Below, one piece after another: positions 17,601-26,819 of a DNA stretch of 64,000 nt. The position numbers and the translations under genes are program-made. The stretch lies in NCBI GenBank assembly GCA_965140775.1, contig OZ223471.1:1984001-2048000 (forward strand), written 5' to 3'. The notes below the pieces were generated by a model. The model was not told where the DNA came from. It was given only the letters and a program-made list of their open reading frames with translations, and did not search any database. Numbering within the stretch: position 1 is the stretch's first letter; each line of letters begins with the position of its first letter. The DNA is from UBA6244 sp965140775. Its GTDB lineage: Bacteria > Bacteroidota > Bacteroidia > Bacteroidales > F082.

Positions 17601-20087
17601 CACCAGGGTGGTGATGGTTTCCGAAGGCAGAGAAGATGCATCCAGATAGGTACCACCGTCAGCTCCTGCGGAGATGAGGTTTCCTGCATCGGAAGAAATG
17701 ATTTCGGCGGTGGTGGCCACGCCATTTTCATTGGTGTAGGTAATGTTTCCGGTGAGGTTATCCTGCGCCAGAGAGGTGAGTGTTTCACTCCAGGTGACCA
17801 CTGATCCTGCTGCATCGGTAAAAGTGAAGGTGCCATCGCCATTGTCGGTTAAAGTTCCTTTGGCATCGAAGGTGGTGATGTTACCACCGGCGTCGGTGAA
17901 AGTGAAAGTACCATCGCCATTGTTCATGAGGGTTCCCTTGGCGTCGAAGTTGGTGATGGTTCCGTTTTCACTGGTGTAGGTGAAGGTACCATTGCCGTTG
18001 TCAGTCAGTGTGGTGATGGTTTCCGAAGGCAGAGAAGATGCATCCAGATAGGTACCACCGTCAGCTCCTGCGGAGATGAGGTTTCCTGCATCGGAAGAAA
18101 TGATTTCGGCGGTGGTAGCGACCCCATTTTCATCGGTGTAGGTAATGTTTCCTGTGAGGTTGTCCTGGGTCAGAGAGGTGAGGGTTTCACTCCAGGTGAC
18201 CACTGTTCCGGCGGCATCTGTAAAGGTGAAGGTGCCATCGCCATTGTCCACGAGGGTTCCCTTGGCGTCGAAGTTGGTGATGGTTCCGTTTTCACTGGTG
18301 TAGGTGAAGGTACCATTGCCGTTGTCAGTCAGGGTGGTGATGGTTTCATTGTTGGGAATGGCCGTCACATCCAAATAAGTACCACCGTCAGCTCCTGCGG
18401 AAATGAGGTTTCCTGCATCGGAAGAAATGATTTCGGCGGTGGTGGCCACGCCATTTTCATCGGTGTAGGTGATGTTTCCGGTGAGGTTGTCCTGGGCCAG
18501 AGAGGTGAGTGTTTCACTCCAGGTGACCACTGTTCCGGCTGCATCTGTAAAGGTGAAGGTGCCATCGCCATTGTCCATGAGTGTTCCCTTGGCGTCGAAG
18601 TTGGTGATGGTTCCGTTTTCACTGGTGTAGGTGAAGGTACCATTGCCGTTGTCGGTCAGGGTGGTGATGGTTTCATTGTTGGGAATGGCCGTCACATCCA
18701 AATAAGTACCACCGTCAGCTCCTGCGGAAATGAGGTTTCCTGCATCGGAAGAAATGATTTCGGCGGTGGTGGCCACGCCATTTTCATCGGTGTAGGTAAT
18801 GTTTCCTGTGAGGTTATCCTGGGCCAGAGAGGTGAGTGTTTCACTCCAGGTGACCACTGTTCCGGCTGCATCTGTAAAGGTGAAGGTGCCATCGCCATTG
18901 TCCACCAGCGTACCTTTGGCATCGAAGGTGGTGATGTTACCACCGGCGTCGGTGAAAGTGAAAGTACCATCGCCATTGTCCATGAGTGTTCCCTTGGCGT
19001 CGAAGTTGGTGATGGTTCCGTTTTCACTGGTGTAGGTGAAGGTACCATTGCCGTTGTCAGTCAGTGTGGTGATAGTTTCATTGTTGGGAATGGCCGTCAC
19101 ATCCAAATAGGTACCACCGTCAGCTCCTGCGGAGATGAGGTTTCCGGCATCGGAAGAAATGATTTCTGCCGTGGTAGCCACCCCATTTTCATCGGTGTAG
19201 GTAATGTTTCCTGTGAGGTTATCCTGTGCCAGAGAGGTGAGGGTTTCGCTCCAGGTGACCACTGTTCCGGCCGCATCGGTAAAGGTGAAGGTGCCGTCGC
19301 CATTGTCCACGAGTGTGCCTTTGGAATCGAAGGTGGTGATGTTCCCACCGGCATCGGTGAAAGTGAAAGTACCATTGCCATTGTCCATGAGTGTTCCCTT
19401 GGCGTCGAAGTTGGTGATGGTTCCGTTTTCACTGGTGTAGGTGAAGGTACCATTGCCGTTGTCGGTCAGGGTAGTGATGGTTTCATTGTTGGGAATGGCC
19501 GTCACATCCAAATAGGTACCACCGTCAGCTCCTGCGGAGATGAGGTTTCCTGCATCGGAAGAAATGATTTCGGCGGTGGTGGCCACCCCATTTTCATCGG
19601 TGTAGGTGATGATTCCGGTGATGTCGTCCTGCGCCAGAGAGGTGAGGGTTTCGCTCCAGGTGACCACTGTTCCGGCCGCATCGGTAAAGGTGAAGGTGCC
19701 GTCGCCATTGTCCACGAGTGTGCCTTTGGAATCGATGGTCACGGCTATTCCATCTTCGTTTGTATAAGTAAAGGTACCGTCGCCATTGTCCACCAGGGTG
19801 GTGGTGGTTTCGGTCACGGGAATGGTAGCCAGGTCGAGGTAGGTACCGCCGTCGGAGCCAACTGTGAGCAAGTTACCGGCATCTGTGGAGAGGATTTCTG
19901 CCGTGGTAGCCACCCCATTTTCATCGGTATAGGTGATGTTTCCAGTGATGTCGTCCTGAGCCAGAGAGGTGAGTGTTTCACTCCAGGTGACCACTGTTCC
20001 TGCTGCATCGGTGAAGGTGAAGGTGCCGTCGCCATTGTCCACAAGTGTGCCTTTGGAATCGATGGTCACGGCTATTCCATCTTCGTT
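11673..20087 (-). CDS. giant tandem-repeat surface protein, 3' part (separated from its 5' part by an inverted block)
   Basis: The frame is open from the junction at about 20,087 to the stop at 11,673, about 2800 codons. The first part is one copy of a 109-residue repeat (type A, with NEDGIAVTIDSKGTL). Then come about 20 related type B units of about 107-134 residues built from the 22-27 residue module TLxDNGDGTFTFTDAxG, each with GNITYTDENGVATTAEI and SDAGNLISAGADGGTYLD. After about 12,870 the sequence is unique: first a head-like run of degenerate 18-20 residue repeats (VNxxGxxAGxxNTGS, resembling trimeric-adhesin heads), then a region with HHFELMPRSHEMAWSFYS, and finally a coiled coil (about the last 70 residues, ending KVEKSND). 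No T9SS tail is seen. Residues read upstream of 20,087 (MSVSLQVTT) are antisense of the inverted block and not part of the protein. Confidence 0.8.
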   Translation of the reverse strand, partial: NEDGIAVTIDSKGTLVDNGDGTFTFTDAAGTVVTWSETLTSLAQDDITGNITYTDENGVATTAEILSTDAGNLLTVGSDGGTYLDLATIPVTETTTTLVDNGDGTFTYTNEDGIAVTIDSKGTLVDNGDGTFTFTDAAGTVVTWSETLTSLAQDDITGIITYTDENGVATTAEIISSDAGNLISAGADGGTYLDVTAIPNNETITTLTDNGNGTFTYTSENGTITNFDAKGTLMDNGNGTFTFTDAGGNITTFDSKGTLVDNGDGTFTFTDAAGTVVTWSETLTSLAQDNLTGNITYTDENGVATTAEIISSDAGNLISAGADGGTYLDVTAIPNNETITTLTDNGNGTFTYTSENGTITNFDAKGTLMDNGDGTFTFTDAGGNITTFDAKGTLVDNGDGTFTFTDAAGTVVTWSETLTSLAQDNLTGNITYTDENGVATTAEIISSDAGNLISAGADGGTYLDVTAIPNNETITTLTDNGNGTFTYTSENGTITNFDAKGTLMDNGDGTFTFTDAAGTVVTWSETLTSLAQDNLTGNITYTDENGVATTAEIISSDAGNLISAGADGGTYLDVTAIPNNETITTLTDNGNGTFTYTSENGTITNFDAKGTLVDNGDGTFTFTDAAGTVVTWSETLTSLTQDNLTGNITYTDENGVATTAEIISSDAGNLISAGADGGTYLDASSLPSETITTLTDNGNGTFTYTSENGTITNFDAKGTLMNNGDGTFTFTDAGGNITTFDAKGTLTDNGDGTFTFTDAAGSVVTWSETLTSLAQDNLTGNITYTNENGVATTAEIISSDAGNLISAGADGGTYLDASSLPSETITTLVNNGNGTFTYTSENGTITNFDAKGTLVDNGDGTFTFTDAAGTVVTWSETLTSLTQDNLTGNITYTDENGVATTAEIISSDAGNLISAGADGGTYLDASSLPSETITTLTDNGNGTFTYTSENGTITNFDAKGTLMNNGDGTFTFTDAGGNITTFDAKGTLTDNGDGTFTFTDAAGTVVTWSETLTSLTQDNLTGNITYTDENGVATTAEIISSDAGNLISAGADGGTYLDVTAIPNNETITTLTDNGNGTFTYTSENGTITNFDAKGTLVDNGDGTFTFTDAAGTVVTWSETLTSLAQDNLTGNITYTDENGLATTAEIISSDAGNLISAGADGGTYLDASSLPSETITTLTDNGNGTFTYTSENGTITNFDAKGTLMDNGNGTFTFTDAGGNITTFDAKGTLTDNGDGTFTFTDAAGSVVTWSETLTSLAQDNLTGNITYTDENGLATTAEIISSDAGNLISAGADGGTYLDASSLPSETITTLTDNGNGTFTYTSENGTITNFDAKGTLMNNGDGTFTFTDAGGNITTFDAKGTLTDNGDGTFTFTDAAGTVVTWSETLTSLAQDNLTGNITYTDENGVATTAEIISSDAGNLISAGADGGTYLDASSLPSETITTLTDNGNGTFTYTSENGTITNFDAKGTLMDNGDGTFTFTDAGGNITTFDAKGTLTDNGDGTFTFTDAAGTVVTWSETLTSLAQDNLTGNITYTDENGVATTAEIISSDAGNLISAGADGGTYLDASSLPSETITTLTDNGNGTFTYTSENGTITNFDAKGILMDNGDGTFTFTDAGGNITTFDAKGTLTDNGDGTFTFTDAAGTVVTWSETLTSLAQDDVTGNITYTDENGVATTAEIISSDAGNLISAGADGGTYLDASSLPSETITTLTDNGNGTFTYTSENGTITNFDAKGTLMDNGDGTFTFTDAGGNITTFDAKGTLVDNGDGTFTFTDAAGTVVTWSETLTSLAQDDITGNITYTDENGVATTAEIISSDAGNLISAGADGGTYLDVTAIPNNETITTLTDNGNGTFTYTSENGTITNFDAKGTLVDNGDGTFTFTDAAGTVVTWSETLTSLTQDNLTGNITYTDENGLATTAEIISSDAGNLISAGADGGTYLDVTAIPNNETITTLTDNGNGTFTYTSENGTITNFDAKGTLVDNGNGTFTFTDAGGNITTFDAKGTLTDNGDGTFTFTDAAGTVVTWSETLTSLAQDNLTGNITYTDENGLATTAEIISSDAGNLISAGADGGTYLDASSLPSETITTLTDNGNGTFTYTSENGTITNFDAKGTLVDNGDGTFTFTDAAGTVVTWSETLTSLAQDNLTGNITYTDENGLATTAEIISSDAGNLISAGADGGTYLDASSLPSETITTLTDNGNGTFTYTSENGTITNFDAKGTLVDNGDGTFTFTDAAGTVVTWSETLTSLTQDNLTGNITYTDENGVATTAEIISSDAGNLISAGADGGTYLDASSLPSETITTLVDNTDGSFTYTSEDGTVTDWNETTTSLSQNNTSGVVTYTNEDGTITTADVVSSDAANLISVGADGGSFLNAAALPSETITTLVDNNNGTYTYTSEDASTSNIDLDVWIDVNKNIISRIASTSNINGTGIISLGYQSFNAPSGATSNVIAIGKWAAQQMTVTGTAQVNAIGYTAALKNAGINLNALGAAAGWHNIGNSVNVMGNQAGYSNTGSNVNGFGVNAVKTNTGSGVNAFGELAGFQNEGSNVNGFGYKSVYNNTGNYVNTIGFEAGRDNTGDYVTGIGYQAAYDITSDYVNVIGNWQTDPGQDGATILVGDLFLKTPNSGAAPGTGNYIYFNDNANANIHYDNSIGEIFAADAAGNVTQISPHHFELMPRSHEMAWSFYSTNKDLKQQVNVDMMKAMRLLEELSGVKLVYLADMDGNDIPLPEEKLLPAPRGQNSSNQNLTEEIAKLQKTIEQLQSENSLHQEAIQELRELIKKQQQLIDALLLKVEKSND
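12880..19740 (-). repeat. coding tandem repeats, type B, periods about 321-327 and 402 bp
   Basis: About 20 near-identical units. The long form is 402 bp (for example the spacing between 15,344, 15,746 and 16,148) and carries an additional 81-bp GGNITTFDAKG module that the short form lacks. Units differ mainly at a few codons: LAQD/LTQD, NLTG/DITG/DVTG, and ASSLPSETI versus VTAIPNNETI. High identity in both DNA and protein points to recent expansion or homogenisation. Confidence 0.9.
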
Positions 20088-23000
20088 GGACAATGGCGAC
20101 GGTACCTTCACCTTTACCGATGCCGCCGGAACAGTGGTCACCTGGAGTGAAACACTCACCTCTCTGGTCAGGGATCACTGGAAACATCACCTACACCGAT
20201 GAAAATGGGGTGGCTACCACGGCAGAAATCCTCTCCACAGATGCCGGTAACTTGCTCACAGTTGGCTCCGACGGCGGTACCTACCTCGACCTGGCTACCA
20301 TTCCCGTGACCGAAACCACCACCACTTTGGTGGACAATGGCGACGGTACCTTTACTTATACCAACGAAGATGGAATAGCCGTGACCATCGATTCCAAAGG
20401 CACACTCGTGGACAATGGCGACGGCACCTTCACCTTTACCGATGCCGCCGGAACAGTGGTCACCTGGAGTGAAACACTCACCTCTCTGGCGCAGGACGAT
20501 GTCACCGGAAACATCACCTACACCGATGAAAATGGGGTGGCTACCACGGCAGAAATCCTCTCCACAGATGCCGGTAACTTGCTCACAGTTGGCTCCGACG
20601 GCGGTACCTACCTCGACCTGGCTACCATTCCCGTGACCGAAACCACCACCACCCTGGTGGACAATGGCGACGGTACCTTTACTTATACCAACGAAGATGG
20701 AATAGCCGTGACCATCGATTCCAAAGGCACACTCGTGGACAATGGCGACGGCTACCTTCACCTTTACCGATGCCGCCGGAACAGTGGTCACCTGGAGTGA
20801 AACACTCACCTCTCTGGCGCAGGACGGTCACTGGAAACATCACCTACACCGATGAAAATGGGGTGGCTACCACGGCAGAAATCCTCTCCACAGATGCCGG
20901 TAACTTGCTCACAGTTGGCTCCGACGGCGGTACCTACCTCGACCTGGCTACCATTCCCGTGACCGAAACCACCACCATTTTCATGGTGGACAATGGCGAC
21001 GGTACCTTTACTTATACCAACGAAGATGGAATAGCCGTGACCATCGATTCCAAAGGCACACTCGTGGACAATGGCGACGGCACCTTCACCTTTACCGATG
21101 CCGCCGGAACAGTGGTCACCTGGAGTGAAACACTCACCTCTCTGGCTCAGGACGACAGGTCACCGGAAACATCACCTACACCGATGAAAATGGGGTGGCT
21201 ACCACGGCAGAAATCCTCTCCACAGATGCAGGTAACTTGCTCACAGTTGGCTCCGACGGCGGTACCTACCTCGACCTGGCTACCATTCCCGTGACCGAAA
21301 CCACCACCACTTTGGTGGACAATGGCGACGGTACCTTTACTTATACCAACGAAGATGGAATAGCCGTGACCATCGATTCCAAAGGCACACTCGTGGACAA
21401 TGGCGACGGTACCTTCACCTTTACCGATGCGGCCGGAACAGTGGTCACCTGGAGTGAAACACTCACCTCTCTGGCTCAGGACTGTTCCGGAAACATCACC
21501 TACACCGATGAAAATGGGGTGGCTACCACGGCAGAAATCCTCTCCACAGATGCCGGTAACTTGCTCACAGTTGGCTCCGACGGCGGTACCTACCTCGACC
21601 TGGCTACCATTCCCGTGACCGAAACCACCACCACCCTGGTGGACAATGGCGACGGTACCTTTACTTATACCAACGAAGATGGAATAGCCGTGACCATCGA
21701 TTCCAAAGGCACACTCGTGGACAATGGCGACGGTACCTTCACCTTTACCGATGCGGCCGGAACAGTGGTCACCTGGAGTGAAACACTCACCTCTCTGGCC
21801 CAAGACAACCTCACCGGAAACATCACCTACACCGATGAAAATGGGGTGGCTACCACGGCAGAAATCCTCTCCACAGATGCAGGTAACTTGCTCACAGTTG
21901 GCTCCGACGGCGGTACCTACCTGACCTGGCTACCATTCCCGTGACCGAAACCACCACCACCCTGGTGGACAATGGCGACGGTACCTTTACTTATACCAAC
22001 GAAGATGGAATAGCCGTGACCATCGATTCCAAAGGCACACTCGTGGACAATGGCGACGGTACCTTCACCTTTACCGATGCGGCCGGAACAGTGGTCACCT
22101 GGAGTGAAACCCTCACCTCTCTGGCCCAGGACAAGTCACCGGAAACATCACCTACACCGATGAAAATGGGGTGGCTACCACGGCAGAAATCCTCTCCACA
22201 GATGCAGGTAACTTGCTCACAGTTGGCTCCGACGGCGGTACCTACCTCGACCTGGCTACCATTCCCGTGACCGAAACCACCACCACTTTGGTGGACAATG
22301 GCGACGGTACCTTTACTTATACCAACGAAGATGGAATAGCCGTGACCATCGATTCCAAAGGCACACTCGTGGACAATGGCGACGGCACCTTCACCTTTAC
22401 CGATGCGGCCGGAACAGTGGTCACCTGGAGTGAAACCCTCACCTCTCTGGCCCAAGACAATGTCACAGGAAACATCACCTACACCGATGAAAATGGGGTG
22501 GCTACCACGGCAGAAATCCTCTCCACAGATGCAGGTAACTTGCTCACAGTTGGCTCCGACGGCGGTACCTACCTCGACCTGGCTACCATTCCCGTGACCG
22601 AAACCACCACCACTTTGGTGGACAATGGCGACGGTACCTTTACTTATACCAACGAAGATGGAATAGCCGTGACCATCGATTCCAAAGGCACACTCGTGGA
22701 CAATGGCGACGGCACCTTCACCTTTACCGATGCCGCCGGAACAGTGGTCACCTGGAGTGAAACCCTCACCTCTCTGGTCAGGACAACGTCACCGGAAACA
22801 TCACCTACACCGATGAAAATGGGGTGGCTACCACGGCAGAAATCCTCTCCACAGATGCAGGTAACTTGCTCACAGTTGGCTCCGACGGCGGTACCTACCT
22901 CGACCTGGCTACCATTCCCGTGACCGAAACCACCACCACTTTGGTGGACAATGGCGACGGTACCTTTACTTATACCAACGAAGATGGAATAGCCGTGACC

Positions 23001-26000
23001 ATCGATTCCAAAGGCACACTCGTGGACAATGGCGACGGTACCTTCACCTTTACCGATGCGGCCGGAACAGTGGTCACCTGGAGTGAAACCCTCACCTCTC
23101 TGGTCAGGACGACATCACCGGAAACATCACCTACACCGATGAAAATGGGGTGGCTACCACGGCAGAAATCCTCTCCACAGATGCAGGTAACTTGCTCACA
23201 GTTGGCTCCGACGGCGGTACCTACCTCGACCTGGCTACCATTCCCGTGACCGAAACCACCACCACCTGCATGGACAATGGTGGACGAAGATGGAATAGCC
23301 GTGACCATCGATTCACGGTGTGGACAATGTTACCTTTACTTATACCCGGTGAATATGTCGATTCCGACTCGTCCTGGCCTTTACCGATGCCGCCGGAACA
23401 GTGGTCACCTGGAGTGAAACACTCACCTCTCTGGCTCAGGACGATGTAACCGGAAACATCACCTACACCGATGAAAATGGGGTGGCTACCACGGCAGAAA
23501 TCCTCTCCACAGATGCAGGTAACTTGCTCACAGTTGGCTCCGACGGCGGTACCTACCTCGACCTGGCTACCATTCCCGTGACCGAAACCACCACCACTTT
23601 GGTGGACAATGGCGACGGTACCTTTACTTATACCAACGAAGATGGAATAGCCGTGACCATCGATTCCAAAGGCACACTCGTGGACAATGGCGACGGCACC
23701 TTCACCTTTACCGATGCCGCCGGAACAGTGGTCACCTGGAGTGAAACCCTCACCTCTCTGGCCAGGACGAACATCACCGGAAACATCACCTACACCGATG
23801 AAAATGGGGTGGCTACCACGGCAGAAATCCTCTCCACAGATGCAGGTAACTTGCTCACAGTTGGCTCCGACGGCGGTACCTACCTCCCGTGACCGACCTG
23901 GCTACAACGAAGATGGAATTCCCGATTGACCGTGGAAACCCACCACCACTTGCTCCAGTTGGCTTTGGTGGACAATGGCGACGGTACCTTTACTTATACC
24001 AACGAAGATGGAATAGCCGTGACCATCGATTCCAAAGGCACACTCGTGGACAATGGCGACGGCACCTTCACCTTTACCGATGCGGCCGGAACAGTGGTCA
24101 CCTGGAGTGAAACCCTCACCTCTCTGGTCCAGGACGTGTCACCGGAATCATCACCTACACCGATGAAAATGGGGTGGCTACCACGGCAGAAATCCTCTCC
24201 ACAGATGCAGGTAACTTGCTCACAGTTGGCTCCGACGGCGGTACCTACCTCGACCTGGCTACCATTCCCGTGACCGAAACCACCACCACCCTGGTGGACA
24301 ATGGCGACGGTACCTTTACTTATACCAACGAAGATGGAATAGCCGTGACCATCGATTCCAAAGGCACACTCGTGGACAATGGCGACGGTACCTTCACCTT
24401 TACCGATGCGGCCGGAACAGTGGTCACCTGGAGTGAAACCCTCACCTCTCTGGAGCAGGACAATGTAACCGGAAACATCACCTACACCGATGAAAATGGG
24501 GTGGCTACCACGGCAGAAATCCTCTCCACAGATGTAGGTAACTTGCTCACAGTTGGCTCCGACGGCGGTACCTACCTTGACCTGGCTACCATTCCCGTGA
24601 CCGAAACCACCACCACCCTGGTGGACAATGGCGACGGTACCTTTACTTATACCAACGAAGATGGAATAGCCGTGACCATCGATTCCAAAGGCACACTCGT
24701 GGACAATGGCGACGGCACCTTCGCCATTGTCCACGATGTGCCTTTGGAATCGATGGTCACCTTTCCATCCGATGGTATAAGTAAAGGTCGCCGGAAAGTG
24801 GTGGTGTTACGGTCACACCGAGGTAGGTACCTCACAGTCGGAGCCAACTGTGAGCGGTACCTGCCTCTGTGGCTCAGGATTTCTGCCGTGGTAGCCACCC
24901 CATTTTCATCGGAAACATCACCTACACCGATGATGCGGCCAAGAGGTGACAGGGAAACATCACCTACACCGATGAAAATGGGGTGGCTACCACGGCAGAA
25001 ATCCTCTCCACAGATGCCGGTAACTTGCTCACAGTTGGCTCCGACGGCGGGACCTGGCTACCATTCCCGTGACCGAAACCACCACCACCCTGGTGGACAA
25101 TGGCGACGGTACCTTGCCTTATACAAACGAAGATGGTAGCCGTGACCATCGATTCCAAAGGCTACACTCGTGGACAATGGCGACGGTACCTTCACCTTTA
25201 CAGATGGCCGGAACAGTGGTCACTGGAATGAAACCCTCACCTCTCTGGCCCAGGACGACATCACCGGAAACATCACCTACACCGATGAAAATGGGGTGGC
25301 TACCACGGCAGAAATCCTCTCCACAGATGCCGGAAACTTGCTCACAGTTGGCTCCGACGGCGGTACCTACCTGACCTGGCTACCATTCCCGAAACCACCA
25401 CCACCCTGACCGAAACCACCACCACCCTGGTGGACAATGGCGACGGTACCTTTACTTATACCAACGAAGATGGAATAGCCGTGACCATCGATTCCAAAGG
25501 CACACTCGTGGACAATGGCGACGGCACCTTCACCTTTACCGATGCCGCCGGAACAGTGGTCACCTGGAGTGAAACCCTCACCTCTCTGGCCCAGGACGAC
25601 ATCACCGGAAACATCACCTACACCGATGAAAATGGGGTGGCTACCACGGCAGAAATCCTCTCCACAGATGCCGGTAACTTGCTCACAGTTGGCTCCGACG
25701 GCGGTACCTACCTCGACCTGGCTACCATTCCCGTGACCGAAACCACCACCACCCTGGTGGACAATGGCGACGGTACCTTTACTTATACCAACGAAGATGG
25801 AATAGCCGTGACCATCGATTCCAAAGGCACACTTGTGGACAATGGCGACGGCACCTTCACCTTTACCGATGCCGCCGGAACAGTGGTCACCTGGAGTGAA
25901 ACACTCACCTCTCTGGCTCAGGACGACATCACCGGAAACATCACCTACACCGATGAAAATGGGGTGGCTACCACGGCAGAAAGGGTGGTGGTGGTTTCGG

Positions 26001-26819
26001 TCCGGGAATCCTCTCCACAGATGCCGGTAACTTGCTCACAGTTGGCTCCGACGGCGGTACCTACCTCGACCTGGCTACCATTCCCGTGACCGAAACCACC
26101 ACCACCCTGGTGGACAATGGCGACGGTACCTTTACTTATACAAACGAAGATGGAATAGCCGTGACCATCGATTCCAAAGGCACACTCGTGGACAATGGCG
26201 ACGGCACCTTCACCTTTACCGATGCGGCCGGAACAGTGGTCACCTGGAGCGAAACCCTCACCTCTCTGGCGCAGGACGACATCACCGGAAACATCACCTA
26301 CACCGATGAAAATGGGGTGGCTACCACGGCAGAAATCCTCTCCACAGATGCCGGAAACCTGCTCACAGTTGGCTCCGACGGCGGTACCTACCTCGACCTG
26401 GCTACCATTCCCGTGACCGAAACCACCACCACCCTGGTGGACAATGGCGACGGTACCTTTACTTATACCAACGAAGATGGAATAGCCGTGACCATCGATT
26501 CCAAAGGCACATGGCGACGGCACCTTCACCTTCACCGATGCAGCAGGAACAGTGGTCACCTGGAGTGAAACACTCACCTCTCTGGCTCAGGACGACATCA
26601 CTGGAAACATCACCTATACCGATGAAAATGGGGTGGCTACCACGGCAGAAATCCTCTCCACAGATGCCGGTAACTTGCTCACAGTTGGCTCCGACGGCGG
26701 TACCTACCTCGACCTGGCTACCATTCCCGTGACCGAAACCACCACCACCCTGGTGGACAATGGCGACGGTACCTTTACTTATACAAACGAAGATGGAATA
26801 GCCGTGACCATCGATTCCA
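20088..26819 (+). repeat. inverted, frameshifted block of about 20 type A repeats inside the giant repeat gene
   Basis: From 20,088 the type A repeat appears in the opposite orientation. About 20 units of nominal 327 bp run to about 26,819, where the minus-strand orientation resumes. Almost every unit changes frame at the same place, the short variable segment after CTCTCTGGCNCAGGAC, so no continuous protein exists on the plus strand; the open frames there are fragments of 70-320 codons. Two patches (about 23,260-23,395 and 24,715-24,960) are scrambled, the second mixing pieces of both orientations. Flanking units on both sides are type A on the minus strand, so the simplest original arrangement is one uninterrupted minus-strand array. 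Misassembly of a long tandem array is the likeliest cause. A real inversion followed by decay is the alternative. Confidence 0.85.
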
